From Gordonia bronchialis DSM 43247 (GTDB lineage Bacteria; Actinomycetota; Actinomycetes; Mycobacteriales; Mycobacteriaceae), in contig NC_013441.1 of the NCBI RefSeq assembly GCF_000024785.1, positions 2,542,001 to 2,606,000 on the forward strand: a stretch of 64,000 nt of DNA, in the 5' to 3' direction. The notes below the pieces were generated by a model, which saw only the letters and a program-made list of their open reading frames with translations, was not told the DNA's origin and ran no database searches. Below, in pieces: positions 1-8,698 of this stretch (position 1 is its first letter; each line of letters starts with the position of its first letter). The position numbers and the translations under genes were made by a program.

Positions 1-428
<428 letters not shown>

Positions 429-434
429 ACTCGG

Positions 435-899
435 ATGCGAATGGAACAGATGTACCAGGACGTCATCCTGGATCACTACAAGCACCCGCACGGGCGGGGT
501 CTGCGCGAGCCCTTCGGCGCCGAGGTCCATCACGTCAACCCGACATGCGGTGACGAGGTCACCCTGCGGGTGGCGGTCTCCGACGACGGGCAGACGGTCA
601 CCGATATCTCCTACGACGGGCAGGGCTGTTCGATCTCGCAGGCCTCGACGTCGGTGCTCCACGACCAACTGGTCGGTGCGAGTGTGGATCACGCGATGGC
701 GACGCTGACGGCGTTCAACGCGATGATGACCTCGCGGGGTAAGGACGAGGGCGACGAGGAGATCCTCGGCGACGGCATAGCTTTGGCCGGGGTGAGCAAG
801 TACCCCGCGCGCGTCAAGTGCGCGCTGCTCGGCTGGATGGCGTTCAAGGACGCACTCGCACAGACCATCGACAACCAGACGGACGCGGAGTCAGCATGA
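435..899 (+). CDS. sufU: SufU Fe-S cluster assembly sulfur acceptor
   Basis: A 154-residue SufU/IscU-type protein. SufU is a zinc protein that accepts persulfide sulfur from SufS and delivers it to the SufBCD scaffold. The three conserved cysteines are visible in CGDEVTL, GQGCSISQAS and VKCALL, and the opening MEQMYQDVILDHYKHP is a family signature. Length is normal. It sits 6 bp after sufS and its TGA overlaps the ATG of sufT (ATGA), so the three are probably one operon. An in-frame ATG two codons downstream of the chosen start (MRMEQ) is an alternative. Confidence 0.95.
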   Translation: MRMEQMYQDVILDHYKHPHGRGLREPFGAEVHHVNPTCGDEVTLRVAVSDDGQTVTDISYDGQGCSISQASTSVLHDQLVGASVDHAMATLTAFNAMMTSRGKDEGDEEILGDGIALAGVSKYPARVKCALLGWMAFKDALAQTIDNQTDAESA

Positions 900-1300
900 C
901 AGAGAACACCACCGAAACACCCGCCACTGATGCACCTGTGACCGACACCAGCCCCTCCGGGTCGCCGACCGGGCCGGCCACCTCGCTGCCGGCAGTCGAC
1001 GATGTCGAAGAGGCGATGCGTGACGTCGTCGACCCCGAACTCGGCATCAACGTCGTCGACCTCGGCCTGGTCTACGGCATCGAGGTCACCGACGACGCGG
1101 TCGCCAAGATCGACATGACGCTGACGTCTGCGGCCTGCCCGTTGACCGACGTCATCGAAGATCAGTCGCGTGGTGCCCTGGTCAACAGCGGCCTGTGCAC
1201 CGACCTGGAGATCAACTGGGTGTGGCTGCCGCCGTGGGGGCCGGACAAGATCACCGACGACGGCCGAGACCAGTTGCGCGCGTTGGGGTTCACGGTCTAA
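896..1300 (+). CDS. sufT: SufT, MIP18/DUF59 Fe-S maturation protein
   Basis: A 134-residue MIP18 (DUF59) family protein, the SufT factor that helps mature Fe-S proteins. The core DPELGINVVDLGLVY is followed by TSAACPLTDVIEDQ, carrying the conserved cysteine. An unstructured Thr/Ser/Pro-rich N-terminus of ~40 residues precedes the domain. The ATG at 896 overlaps the sufU stop, which fixes the start by translational coupling; the frame stays open further upstream, but that part lies inside sufU. It is the last gene of the suf run, and a repeat-rich gap follows. Confidence 0.93.
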   Translation: MTENTTETPATDAPVTDTSPSGSPTGPATSLPAVDDVEEAMRDVVDPELGINVVDLGLVYGIEVTDDAVAKIDMTLTSAACPLTDVIEDQSRGALVNSGLCTDLEINWVWLPPWGPDKITDDGRDQLRALGFTV

Positions 1301-1318
1301 CTGCTCGTATTTTGGCTG

Positions 1319-1508
1319 GTTGAGCCGCCCTGTCAGCCGGTTGAGCCGGCACGGCGATCGTATCGAGCCGAGCCGTCTCGAAACCAATGGTGAGACAACG
1401 TAGTTCGTGACCACTACCTTGTGTTCGCCGGGGGGCCGACATAGTCGAGTCACCAGTGGTTTCGACGCGGCTCGGACTCGCAGGCTCGTCCGTGCCGGCT
1501 CAACCAGC
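1319..1508. repeat. Composite inverted-repeat element (GGTTGAGCCG family), copy 1
   Basis: This is a non-coding element between sufT and the DUF1992 gene. The left arm (about 1339-1397) runs GGTTGAGCCGGCACGG ... TCTCGAAACC ... GTGAGAC. The right arm (about 1456-1508) carries the same words inverted: GGTTTCGACGCGG ... CGTCCGTGCCGGCTCAACC. About 55 bp of unrelated sequence lies between. A second copy with the same arms but a different centre is at 43926-44280. The paired inverted arms suggest a miniature mobile or REP-like element. No transposase is encoded. Confidence 0.7.
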
Positions 1509-1594
1509 TGAGAGGTGCCGGCTCACCAGCTGAGAGGTGCTGGCTCAACCAGCTGAGAGGTGCTGGCTCAACCAGCTGGGAGGTGCCAGCCAAC
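1505..1594. repeat. 22-23 bp tandem repeat, four units
   Basis: Four head-to-tail units of CAGCTGAGAGGTGCTGGCTC(A)AC start at 1505, 1527, 1550 and 1573 and differ by a few bases; a partial fifth follows. They extend the right arm of the adjacent element, since each unit contains its terminal GGCTCAACC. With the element they account for the 377-bp gap 1301-1677, where I see no gene. Confidence 0.8.
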
Positions 1595-1677
1595 TAGCTG
1601 AGGTACCACTCGACGAGCAGCGGTGGCTACCACTCAGCGGGTTGCCGCTCGGCGCGTGCGCGGGCACCCTGGACGTC

Positions 1678-2115
1678 ATGGTCGAGCATGATCGACACTT
1701 CCGCCGGGTACGCCGATGGCGTCCGCCGGTGGGGGAGTCGCGAGTGGAGATGATGATCCGCGAGGCTACCGAGCGTGGCGATTTCGACAATCTGCCTGGT
1801 ATGGGAAAGCCGTTGAACCTCAAGGGTCTTGATGACCCGGACTGGTGGGCGAAGCAGAAGATCAAAGACGAGGACCTCGATTCGTCGGCGCTGCTGCCGC
1901 CGACCCTGCAACTCCGCAAGGAGCGCGACGGATTCCCTGGGTCGCTGCGCGACATCGCCGACGAGACGGCGGTGCGCACCATCCTGGAGGATTTCAACCG
2001 GCGGGTGAAGCAGGACCGGTTGCGCCCGACGATGGGGCCGGCGTCGCACCTCGTGGCCCGCACCGTCGACGTCGAGGAGATGATCGAGGACTGGCGCGCT
2101 CTGCGCCGTCGCTGA
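1678..2115 (+). CDS. DUF1992 (DnaJ-homologue C28-like) family protein
   Basis: A 145-residue protein with the DUF1992 core: ESRVEMMIREATERGDF, then NLPGMGKPLNL and DPDWWAKQKIK. The function of the family is not established; eukaryotic members lie in DNAJC28. No membrane segment or signal peptide is seen. The frame is open from 1537, but that part would translate the tandem repeats, so I place the start at the ATG at 1678. No strong ribosome binding site precedes it. It stands alone between the repeats and the NADH dehydrogenase gene. Confidence 0.8.
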   Translation: MVEHDRHFRRVRRWRPPVGESRVEMMIREATERGDFDNLPGMGKPLNLKGLDDPDWWAKQKIKDEDLDSSALLPPTLQLRKERDGFPGSLRDIADETAVRTILEDFNRRVKQDRLRPTMGPASHLVARTVDVEEMIEDWRALRRR

Positions 2116-2169
2116 TGCGAGGGTGAGGAAATCGATTGGCCGGACCCCGCCGGGGGTTGTAGCCTGGAC

Positions 2170-3603
2170 ATGCGACTGGCGAGGCCGGATAACCGGCGAG
2201 GAGCGAATTTCACGACATCGACCGCCTGGGTGTCCACTTCGAGTATTCGAAAAGGACCATGTCGCGCCGTCATCATCGGGTCGGGTTTCGGTGCATTGAC
2301 CGCCGCCCGCCGACTCGCGAAAGCCGAGGTCGACGTCACCGTCATCTCGCGCACCAGCCACCATCTTTTTCAGCCGTTGCTGTATCAGGTTGCGACCGGA
2401 CTGATCTCGGAGGGACAGATCGCGCCCCAGACCCGCGTCGTCCTACGCACCCAGAAGAATGCTCGGGTGGTTCTCGGGGCGGTCGAACGTATCGATGTCG
2501 CCGAGGGGACCGTGACGGTGCGTTCGCTGGACCGTATCAGCGCGTTCGCGTATGACAGCCTGATCGTCGCGGCCGGCGCGGACCAGTCCTATTTCGGGCA
2601 CGACGAGTTCGCCGAGTTCGCACCCGGCCTGAAGACCATCGACGATGCACTCGAACTGCGCGGCCGAATTCTCGGCGCCTTCGAACAAGCCGAACTCTCC
2701 GACAACCCCGAGGAACGGGCTCGGCTGCTGACCTTCGTGGTGGTGGGCGCCGGAGCAACCGGAGTCGAGATGGCCGGTCAAATCGCCGAACTCGCCTCCA
2801 CCACACTTCGCGGGGCCTTCCGGTCCATCGATCCCACCGATGCGCGGGTGATTCCCATCGACGCAGCATGTGAGATCCTGCCCGCGTACGGCGGCAGGCT
2901 CAGTCGTCGCGCAGCTCACCGACTCGAACGCGCCGGCGTCGAGATCCGTCTCGAAACCATGGTGGTCGACATGGACTACGACGGGCTCGACGTACGTGAC
3001 TCCGACGGACGTGTTCATCGCATCGATGCCCAGTGCAAGATCTGGTCCGCGGGCGTGTCGGGTAGTCCGCTCGGCCGCCAACTCGCCGCCCAGACCGACG
3101 TCGAGCTCGATCGGGCGGGACGGGTGAAGGTCGCACCCGACCTCACGGTGCCCGGGCATCCCGAGATCGCCGTCGTGGGCGACATGGTCTCGATCGACGG
3201 GGTTCCCGGGATGGCGCCCGCCGCGATACAGGCCGCGGCCTATGCTGCGGAAGGGATCCGGATGCGGCTTGCCGGCGAACCGACCATGCCCCGAGAGCGG
3301 TTCAGGTACTGGGACAAGGGATCGATGGCGACGGTGGCGCGGTACAGCGCGATCGCGAAGATCCCGATACCCGGGACCGCGAAGAGCGTCGAGCTGGCCG
3401 GATTCTGGGCCTGGGTCGGCTGGTTGGTATTGCACCTGTTGTATCTCGTCGGTTTTCGAAACCGGTTCACGACGCTGATCGATTGGATGTTCTCGTTCAC
3501 CACGCGCAGCCGAAATCAGTTGGCCATCACCGAACAACAGGTGTTCGCCCGCACCGCCATCGACGAACTCGAGCAACGCCGACGCGACGACGCGGCCGCC
3601 TGA
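2170..3603 (+). CDS. ndh: Type II NADH dehydrogenase-like FAD/NAD(P) oxidoreductase
   Basis: A 477-residue flavoprotein of the NDH-2 family, which passes electrons from NADH to quinone at the membrane without pumping protons. Two dinucleotide-binding motifs are clear: VIIGSGFGALTAA (about 35-46, FAD) and VVVGAGATGVEMAG (about 190-203, NADH). FQPLLYQVATG is a family signature. The C-terminus is amphipathic to hydrophobic (FWAWVGWLVLHLLYLVG), as expected for membrane attachment. The N-terminus is about 30 residues longer than usual; GTG at 2230 is a plausible later start. Whether it is the main respiratory Ndh cannot be told from sequence. Confidence 0.85.
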   Translation: MRLARPDNRRGANFTTSTAWVSTSSIRKGPCRAVIIGSGFGALTAARRLAKAEVDVTVISRTSHHLFQPLLYQVATGLISEGQIAPQTRVVLRTQKNARVVLGAVERIDVAEGTVTVRSLDRISAFAYDSLIVAAGADQSYFGHDEFAEFAPGLKTIDDALELRGRILGAFEQAELSDNPEERARLLTFVVVGAGATGVEMAGQIAELASTTLRGAFRSIDPTDARVIPIDAACEILPAYGGRLSRRAAHRLERAGVEIRLETMVVDMDYDGLDVRDSDGRVHRIDAQCKIWSAGVSGSPLGRQLAAQTDVELDRAGRVKVAPDLTVPGHPEIAVVGDMVSIDGVPGMAPAAIQAAAYAAEGIRMRLAGEPTMPRERFRYWDKGSMATVARYSAIAKIPIPGTAKSVELAGFWAWVGWLVLHLLYLVGFRNRFTTLIDWMFSFTTRSRNQLAITEQQVFARTAIDELEQRRRDDAAA

Positions 3604-3669
3604 GACGAACGGGGACAGGTCTCGTGGTCCCGGTAATCGGGTTGCGTGTCTCGATACGCTGGCCCGGTG

Positions 3670-4998
3670 ATGTTGACACTGCAAGCAGATCGCGTCGCCG
3701 GGACCCCGGCGACCGATCTCGGCTACCTGCTCCACAAGCATCCCGATCGGGTGCAGGAGTTCACCACCACGCAGGGGACGGCGACGGTGTTCTACCCGGA
3801 GGCGACACCGGAGCGGTGTCGGGCGGTCCTGCACGTCGACGGCGACGGTGTCACACCCGAACGCTCATCGGATTCCGACCGGTACGTCAACGACCTCCCG
3901 TACGCGGCGTCATCGCGACTCGTGGTCGCGATCGGGAAGGTCTTCGGCGACGCGCTGGCCGGACGATGCACGGCCCGACCGGAACTCGCGGACATGGCGT
4001 GGCCGTTGACCGTGCGGCTCCCGGCTGTCAGGGTGCGTGGCCCGCACGGTCCGGACGAGTTGTTCGGTCCGCTGGGGTGGACCCTCGGCGTCGCTCCGCA
4101 ACCTCTCACACCGCCGGAGTGGGGTGACTCGGACTACGCGACCATCACCCTGACCGGTACGCAGCGCGTGTCCGATGCCCTGCGTCACCTATGCGTGCTG
4201 CTTCCCGCGCTCAGCGACAGCAAGCACTACTTCGTCTCCGACGCCGAAGTCGAGCGGCTGTTGCATCTCGGCGCCGGCTGGCTGGCGACCCACCCGTTGC
4301 GCGCCGCGATCGTGGAGACCGGCCTCAAACGCATCCGGCCGCTCGCCGACGACGCGCTCGCCCGTCTGGGCGTCGCTGAAACAACCGATCCACCGGCCCG
4401 GGAGTCGTTGGCGCGCAAGCGGTTGAGTGCGGTGGTCGACCTGGTCCGGGCATCAGGGGCGCGTTCGGTCCTCGACGTCGGCTGTGGAGAGGGCAGGCTC
4501 CTTGCCGGCCTGGCCGCCAGTGAGGGGGCCACGCGGCTCGCCGGCGTGGACGTCTCCACCGCGGAGCTGCGCCGCGCGCGCGGCAGGCTGGAGCGATGGC
4601 GGTCCGTGGACCTGTGGCAGTCATCGCTGATGTACCGGGACCCACGCTGCCGCGGCTTCGACACGGTGGTGCTGATGGAGGTCATCGAGCACATCGACCC
4701 CGACCGGCTGCCGGTGGCCACCGACTCCGTCTTCGGCGACATGGAACCGGAGACGGTCATCGTCACCACACCGAATCGTGACCACAACTCCGTCTACGGG
4801 GTCGACGGTTTCCGGCACCCGGATCACCGATTCGAGTTCAGCAGATCCGAATTCGCGCAGTGGGCCGCCGCGGTCGCCGCCGAACACCGGTATGCGGTCG
4901 AACTCGGCACCATCGGGGAGCCGGTGAAGGGACATGGATCACCCACTCAGACTGCCGTGCTCCGCCGCATCGACCCAACCACAGAGGAAACACCGTGA
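3670..4998 (+). CDS. hen1: Bacterial Hen1, RNA 3'-terminal ribose 2'-O-methyltransferase
   Basis: A 442-residue Hen1 protein. Bacterial Hen1 methylates the 2'-OH of a cut RNA end before Pnkp seals it, so the repaired RNA resists being cut again. The N-terminal half matches the bacterial Hen1 ligase-activating region. The C-terminal methyltransferase shows VLDVGCGEGRLL (about 267, SAM binding), EVIEHID (about 336, metal-binding Glu/His) and HPDHRFEFS (about 382, metal His). The start is ATG 3670 (MLTLQAD); GTG 3667 and an ATG at 3646 are alternatives. Its stop overlaps the GTG start of pnkp (GTGA), so the two are coupled, as in other bacterial RNA repair cassettes. Confidence 0.93.
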   Translation: MLTLQADRVAGTPATDLGYLLHKHPDRVQEFTTTQGTATVFYPEATPERCRAVLHVDGDGVTPERSSDSDRYVNDLPYAASSRLVVAIGKVFGDALAGRCTARPELADMAWPLTVRLPAVRVRGPHGPDELFGPLGWTLGVAPQPLTPPEWGDSDYATITLTGTQRVSDALRHLCVLLPALSDSKHYFVSDAEVERLLHLGAGWLATHPLRAAIVETGLKRIRPLADDALARLGVAETTDPPARESLARKRLSAVVDLVRASGARSVLDVGCGEGRLLAGLAASEGATRLAGVDVSTAELRRARGRLERWRSVDLWQSSLMYRDPRCRGFDTVVLMEVIEHIDPDRLPVATDSVFGDMEPETVIVTTPNRDHNSVYGVDGFRHPDHRFEFSRSEFAQWAAAVAAEHRYAVELGTIGEPVKGHGSPTQTAVLRRIDPTTEETP

Positions 4999-7553
4999 GC
5001 GCCATCGAGATCCCACGACTGTGCCTCGTCGTGCTCGTCGGTGTTTCCGGTGCGGGCAAATCGACGTTCGCGCACCGTCATTTCCGGGACAGCGAGGTCT
5101 TGTCGTCGGATGTCTTCCGCGGAATCCTCGCCGATGACCCGACGGATCAGTCGGCGACCTCGGACGCCTTCGAGGTCCTCCACGACATCGCGGGCCGCCG
5201 GTTGCGGCGGGGACTGCTGACCGTGATCGACGCGACGTCACTTCGCCCGGAGGACCGCGCCGGTCTGCTCGCGCTCGCCAAGGAACACGACGTCTTCGCC
5301 GTGGCGATCGTCCTCGACGTGCCGCTCGCCGAGCTGAGACAACGCGCGGCCGACCGCGACGACATCGACGACGGCGTGCTCCGCCGCCAGCACACCTTGC
5401 TGCGCCGGCACGGAAAGAATCTGCGCAAGGAGGGATTCCGATTCGTGTACGTGTTGGACGGAGTTGACGAGATCGACACGGTGACGATCAGCCCGACCCG
5501 GCTGTTCAACGACCTGACCGATGAGCATGGCCCGTTCGACATCATCGGCGACGTACACGGCTGTTTCGGTGAACTGTGTGAGCTCCTCGAGGAGTTGGGC
5601 GCGACGATCAGGTCCGACCCGAGTGGAACGGTGCTCGGAGTGCATGATCATCCCGAGGGCAGGCGCGTGGTGTTCGTGGGCGACCTCGTCGACCGCGGGC
5701 CCGACACCCCGGCAGTGCTGGCGCTGGTGATGTCGATGGTCGCTGCCGGTCAGGCGATCTGCGTGCGGGGCAACCACGAGGAGAAACTCCTGCGGGCACT
5801 CCGCCAACGCCGAGGGGGTCGTCCGGGCAGGGCGATCACCCTGTCACACGGGCTGGCCGAATCGATCGCCCAGCTCGAGGCGTGCCCGGATGACTTCGTC
5901 GACGCCGTCGTCGAGTTCCTGGATGGTCTTGTCTCACACTATGTCCTGGATGGTGGGCGACTGGTGGTTGCGCACGCCGGACTGGCGCAGCGCTATCACG
6001 GTCGGTCGTCGGGGCGGGTACGCAACCTGGCGATGTACGGCGAGACCACCGGGCGGACCGACCGGTGGGGATTCCCGGAGCGTCTGGACTGGGCGCGTGA
6101 CTACCGCGGCGACGCGGTGGTGGTCTACGGACACACCCCGGTGACCGACGTCGCCTGGGTGAACAACACGCTGTGCATCGACACCGGCTGTGTCTTCGGC
6201 GGACGGCTGACGGCGCTGCGGTACCCGGAGTCCGAGATCCGGGCGGTGCCCGCCGACCGCGTGTACTGGCACAGCGACACGGTGACCGGGTACGGCGATT
6301 CCGACGCCGATGCCCGCATGCGGACGCGTCTGCGCCTCGACGACGTCGTCGGAAAGCGCAGCATCCGAACCGGATTCGGGCCAGCGGTGACCATCCGGGA
6401 GGAGAACGCGGCACCGGCACTGGAGGTGATGAGCCGCTTCGCGATCGACCCGCGTTGGATCCGGTATCTGCCGCCCACGATGAGTCCGGTCGGTAGCGAG
6501 TCAGCAGATCTTCTCGAGGATCCGGCAGCCGCCTTCAGCTTCTATGCCGGACTCGGTGTCGAGGACGTGATCTGTGAGCACAAGCACATGGGGTCGCGCG
6601 CCGTCCTGGTGGTCGTCCGCGACGACGACACGGCCCGCCGGGTCTTCGGCGTCGCCGGTGCGGGTGCGATCCACACGCGGACCGGACGTTCCTTCTTCGG
6701 ATCGGCCGACACCGACGAGATGCTGGTGCGCGCACGACGCGCCGGCGAATCGGTCTTCGACCGGTTCGGGTGGTCCTGGATGATCCTCGACGCCGAGATC
6801 CTTCCGTGGAACATCAAGGGCGAAGGCCTGGTTCGGGAGCGGTTCGCGAGCGTGGCCGCCGCGGCGACCGCGGAACTCGACCTCCTCGCCGCAGAACTGG
6901 CGGCGGTGGGTCACCGTCTCGATCTCGGTGATCGCAGCGAGCGACTCGCTGCTCGCAGACGTGACGTCGACGCGTTCACGGCCTCGTACCTCGATCATGT
7001 GCAGGTCGGGGCGACGGTGTCCGATGTCCGGATAGCAGCGTTCGAGGTGTTGGCGGCGGGCGGGGCTGAGACCACGGCCACCTTCGAGAACCGCTCGCAC
7101 GCCTGGCATCTCGAGGTGGCCGACGCGCTGGCCGAGGCTGATTCGTCGCTGTTCGCGCCGACCGCCCGGATGCACGTGTCGACCTCGTCGAGCCGGTCGC
7201 GGGATGCCGGAGCGGCCTGGTGGACCGAGCTGACCGCATCCGGCGGTGAGGGAATGGTGGTGAAACCGGCGGCCAATCTGGTGCGGGACACCAAGGGTGG
7301 TCTGGTGCCGCCCGGCGTGAAGGTCCGCGGTCGGGAATACCTGCGGATCATCTACGGGCCGTCCTACACCGACGATCTGGATCGCCTGCGTTCCCGCGAC
7401 CTCCGGCACAAGCGCTCGATGGCGATGCGTGAGTATCAGCTCGGGCGTGAGGCCTTGGCCCGACATGCCCGGGGGGCACCTCTCTGGAAGGTGCACGAGT
7501 GTGTGTTCGCGGTACTCGCTCTCGAGACCGAGAAGGTGGACTCCCGGCTATGA
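4995..7553 (+). CDS. pnkp: Pnkp, polynucleotide kinase-phosphatase with RNA ligase domain
   Basis: An 852-residue three-domain RNA repair enzyme. The N-terminal kinase has the P-loop GVSGAGKST (about 16-24). The central metallophosphatase shows GDVHGC (about 183), GDLVDRGPD (about 228) and GNHEE (about 258). The C-terminal adenylyltransferase has KHMGSR (about 530), matching the nucleotide-accepting lysine motif of the family. Together these prepare broken RNA ends and, with Hen1, seal them. The start is GTG 4995, preceded by GAGGAAA and overlapping the hen1 stop; the frame is open further upstream only inside hen1. The stop is 13 bp before the IS630 insertion, so the gene is intact. Confidence 0.93.
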   Translation: MSAIEIPRLCLVVLVGVSGAGKSTFAHRHFRDSEVLSSDVFRGILADDPTDQSATSDAFEVLHDIAGRRLRRGLLTVIDATSLRPEDRAGLLALAKEHDVFAVAIVLDVPLAELRQRAADRDDIDDGVLRRQHTLLRRHGKNLRKEGFRFVYVLDGVDEIDTVTISPTRLFNDLTDEHGPFDIIGDVHGCFGELCELLEELGATIRSDPSGTVLGVHDHPEGRRVVFVGDLVDRGPDTPAVLALVMSMVAAGQAICVRGNHEEKLLRALRQRRGGRPGRAITLSHGLAESIAQLEACPDDFVDAVVEFLDGLVSHYVLDGGRLVVAHAGLAQRYHGRSSGRVRNLAMYGETTGRTDRWGFPERLDWARDYRGDAVVVYGHTPVTDVAWVNNTLCIDTGCVFGGRLTALRYPESEIRAVPADRVYWHSDTVTGYGDSDADARMRTRLRLDDVVGKRSIRTGFGPAVTIREENAAPALEVMSRFAIDPRWIRYLPPTMSPVGSESADLLEDPAAAFSFYAGLGVEDVICEHKHMGSRAVLVVVRDDDTARRVFGVAGAGAIHTRTGRSFFGSADTDEMLVRARRAGESVFDRFGWSWMILDAEILPWNIKGEGLVRERFASVAAAATAELDLLAAELAAVGHRLDLGDRSERLAARRRDVDAFTASYLDHVQVGATVSDVRIAAFEVLAAGGAETTATFENRSHAWHLEVADALAEADSSLFAPTARMHVSTSSSRSRDAGAAWWTELTASGGEGMVVKPAANLVRDTKGGLVPPGVKVRGREYLRIIYGPSYTDDLDRLRSRDLRHKRSMAMREYQLGREALARHARGAPLWKVHECVFAVLALETEKVDSRL

Positions 7554-7563
7554 GGCTTGGTGT

Positions 7564-8655
7564 CTAGTGTTCTGAGTCATTAATTCGTGTGCAGTAGTGG
7601 GCGATGGAGTCGAGGATCTGGTCAGCGGTCTTGACCCACACGTAGGGGCGGGGGTTGTCGTTCCAGGTCTCGATCCATGCTCTGATGTCGGCGTTGAGCG
7701 CTCTCACGGTGCGGTGGGTGGAGCGTTGGAGCTTCTTGGTGGTCAGTTCGGCGAACCAGCGTTCGACGAGGTTCATCCAGGATGAGCTCGTCGGGGTGAA
7801 GTGGACAACGAATCGTGGGTGCGAGGTCAGCCATCGTTTGACCGCGGGCGTCTTGTGGGTAGAGGCGTTGTCCATGACCAGGTGGACGTCGAGCTCGTCG
7901 GGCACCTCGGCGTCGATCTTGCGGAGGAATCCGATGAATTCCGTTGCGCGATGCCGTGAGTGAAGCGAACCGATGACTTTGCCCGACGCGATGTCCAACG
8001 CCGCGTACAGGCTGGAGGTGCCGTTGCGCACGTAGTCGTGGCTGGCCCGTTGCGGGGTGCCCGGGAGCATGGGAAAGATCGGCTGGGTGCGATCGAGCGC
8101 TTGGATCTGGGTCTTCTCGTCAACGCAGAGCACCAGGGCACGTTCGGGTGGGTTCATGTAGAGCCCGACGACGTCGCGGACCTTCTCGGTGAACATGGGA
8201 TCTTTCGACAGCTTCCACGAATCCTGTTTGTGTGGAGCCAATCCGAACGCTCTCCATACACGCGAAACAGTTGACTGCGACATGTCGAGATGCTCAGCCA
8301 TCGCCCGCGTCGACCAGTGTGTCGCATTCTTCGGAGTGGTCTCGAGAGTTGCGGTGATCAGGTCTTTGATCTGCTCGTCGCCGACGGTTCGAGGTCGCCC
8401 GGGCCGGGGTTCGTCGAGCAACCCCTCGCAGCGGTGCTCGACGAACCGGCCTCGCCATCGCCGCACGGTACCTCGGTTGAGGCCGAGTCGTTGTGCCACT
8501 TCGGTATTCGACCCGCCATCAGCGGCAGCGAGAACGATTCGTGAGCGCATCGCCAAACCCGAGGCCGTCGTTCGCCGACGCGCCCACCCTTCGAGCTCAC
8601 GGCGCTCGTCATCGGTCAGAACAATATCCACTGCTCGCGGACCCCGGGTTGCCAT
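7564..8655 (-). CDS. IS630 family transposase
   Basis: A 363-residue transposase. The N-terminus has two helix-turn-helix parts (LNRGTVRRWRGRF; MSQSTVSRVWRAF), followed by a DDE catalytic domain with Asp in LVLCVDEKTQIQ, Asp in LVMDNASTHKT and Glu in WMNLVERWFAEL. The length is normal for IS630 and the frame is intact, so it may be active. The last codons (NDSEH) lie in the terminal inverted repeat. The TAG stop is completed by the target TA plus the flanking C at 7564, so the stop codon is partly host DNA. Confidence 0.93.
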   Translation of the reverse strand: MATRGPRAVDIVLTDDERRELEGWARRRTTASGLAMRSRIVLAAADGGSNTEVAQRLGLNRGTVRRWRGRFVEHRCEGLLDEPRPGRPRTVGDEQIKDLITATLETTPKNATHWSTRAMAEHLDMSQSTVSRVWRAFGLAPHKQDSWKLSKDPMFTEKVRDVVGLYMNPPERALVLCVDEKTQIQALDRTQPIFPMLPGTPQRASHDYVRNGTSSLYAALDIASGKVIGSLHSRHRATEFIGFLRKIDAEVPDELDVHLVMDNASTHKTPAVKRWLTSHPRFVVHFTPTSSSWMNLVERWFAELTTKKLQRSTHRTVRALNADIRAWIETWNDNPRPYVWVKTADQILDSIAHYCTRINDSEH

Positions 8656-8698
8656 TCCCTAGCCTAACAACCGAACGGAAATTAATGACTCAGGACAC
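7567..8698 (-). mobile_element. IS630-family insertion sequence with TA target duplication
   Basis: A 1132-bp element with 19-bp terminal inverted repeats, GTGTTCTGAGTCATTAATT at the left (7567-7585) and GTGTCCTGAGTCATTAATT on the other strand at the right (8680-8698), one mismatch. It is flanked by TA at 7565-7566 and 8699-8700, the TA duplication typical of IS630/Tc1-type elements. It holds a single transposase gene. It lies in the short gap between the convergent pnkp and lycopene cyclase genes and disrupts neither. Confidence 0.93.

Noticed and set aside
1505..1594. Four regularly spaced repeats that could suggest a CRISPR array
   Set aside because: The units are contiguous without spacers and there are no cas genes. 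It is a plain tandem repeat.
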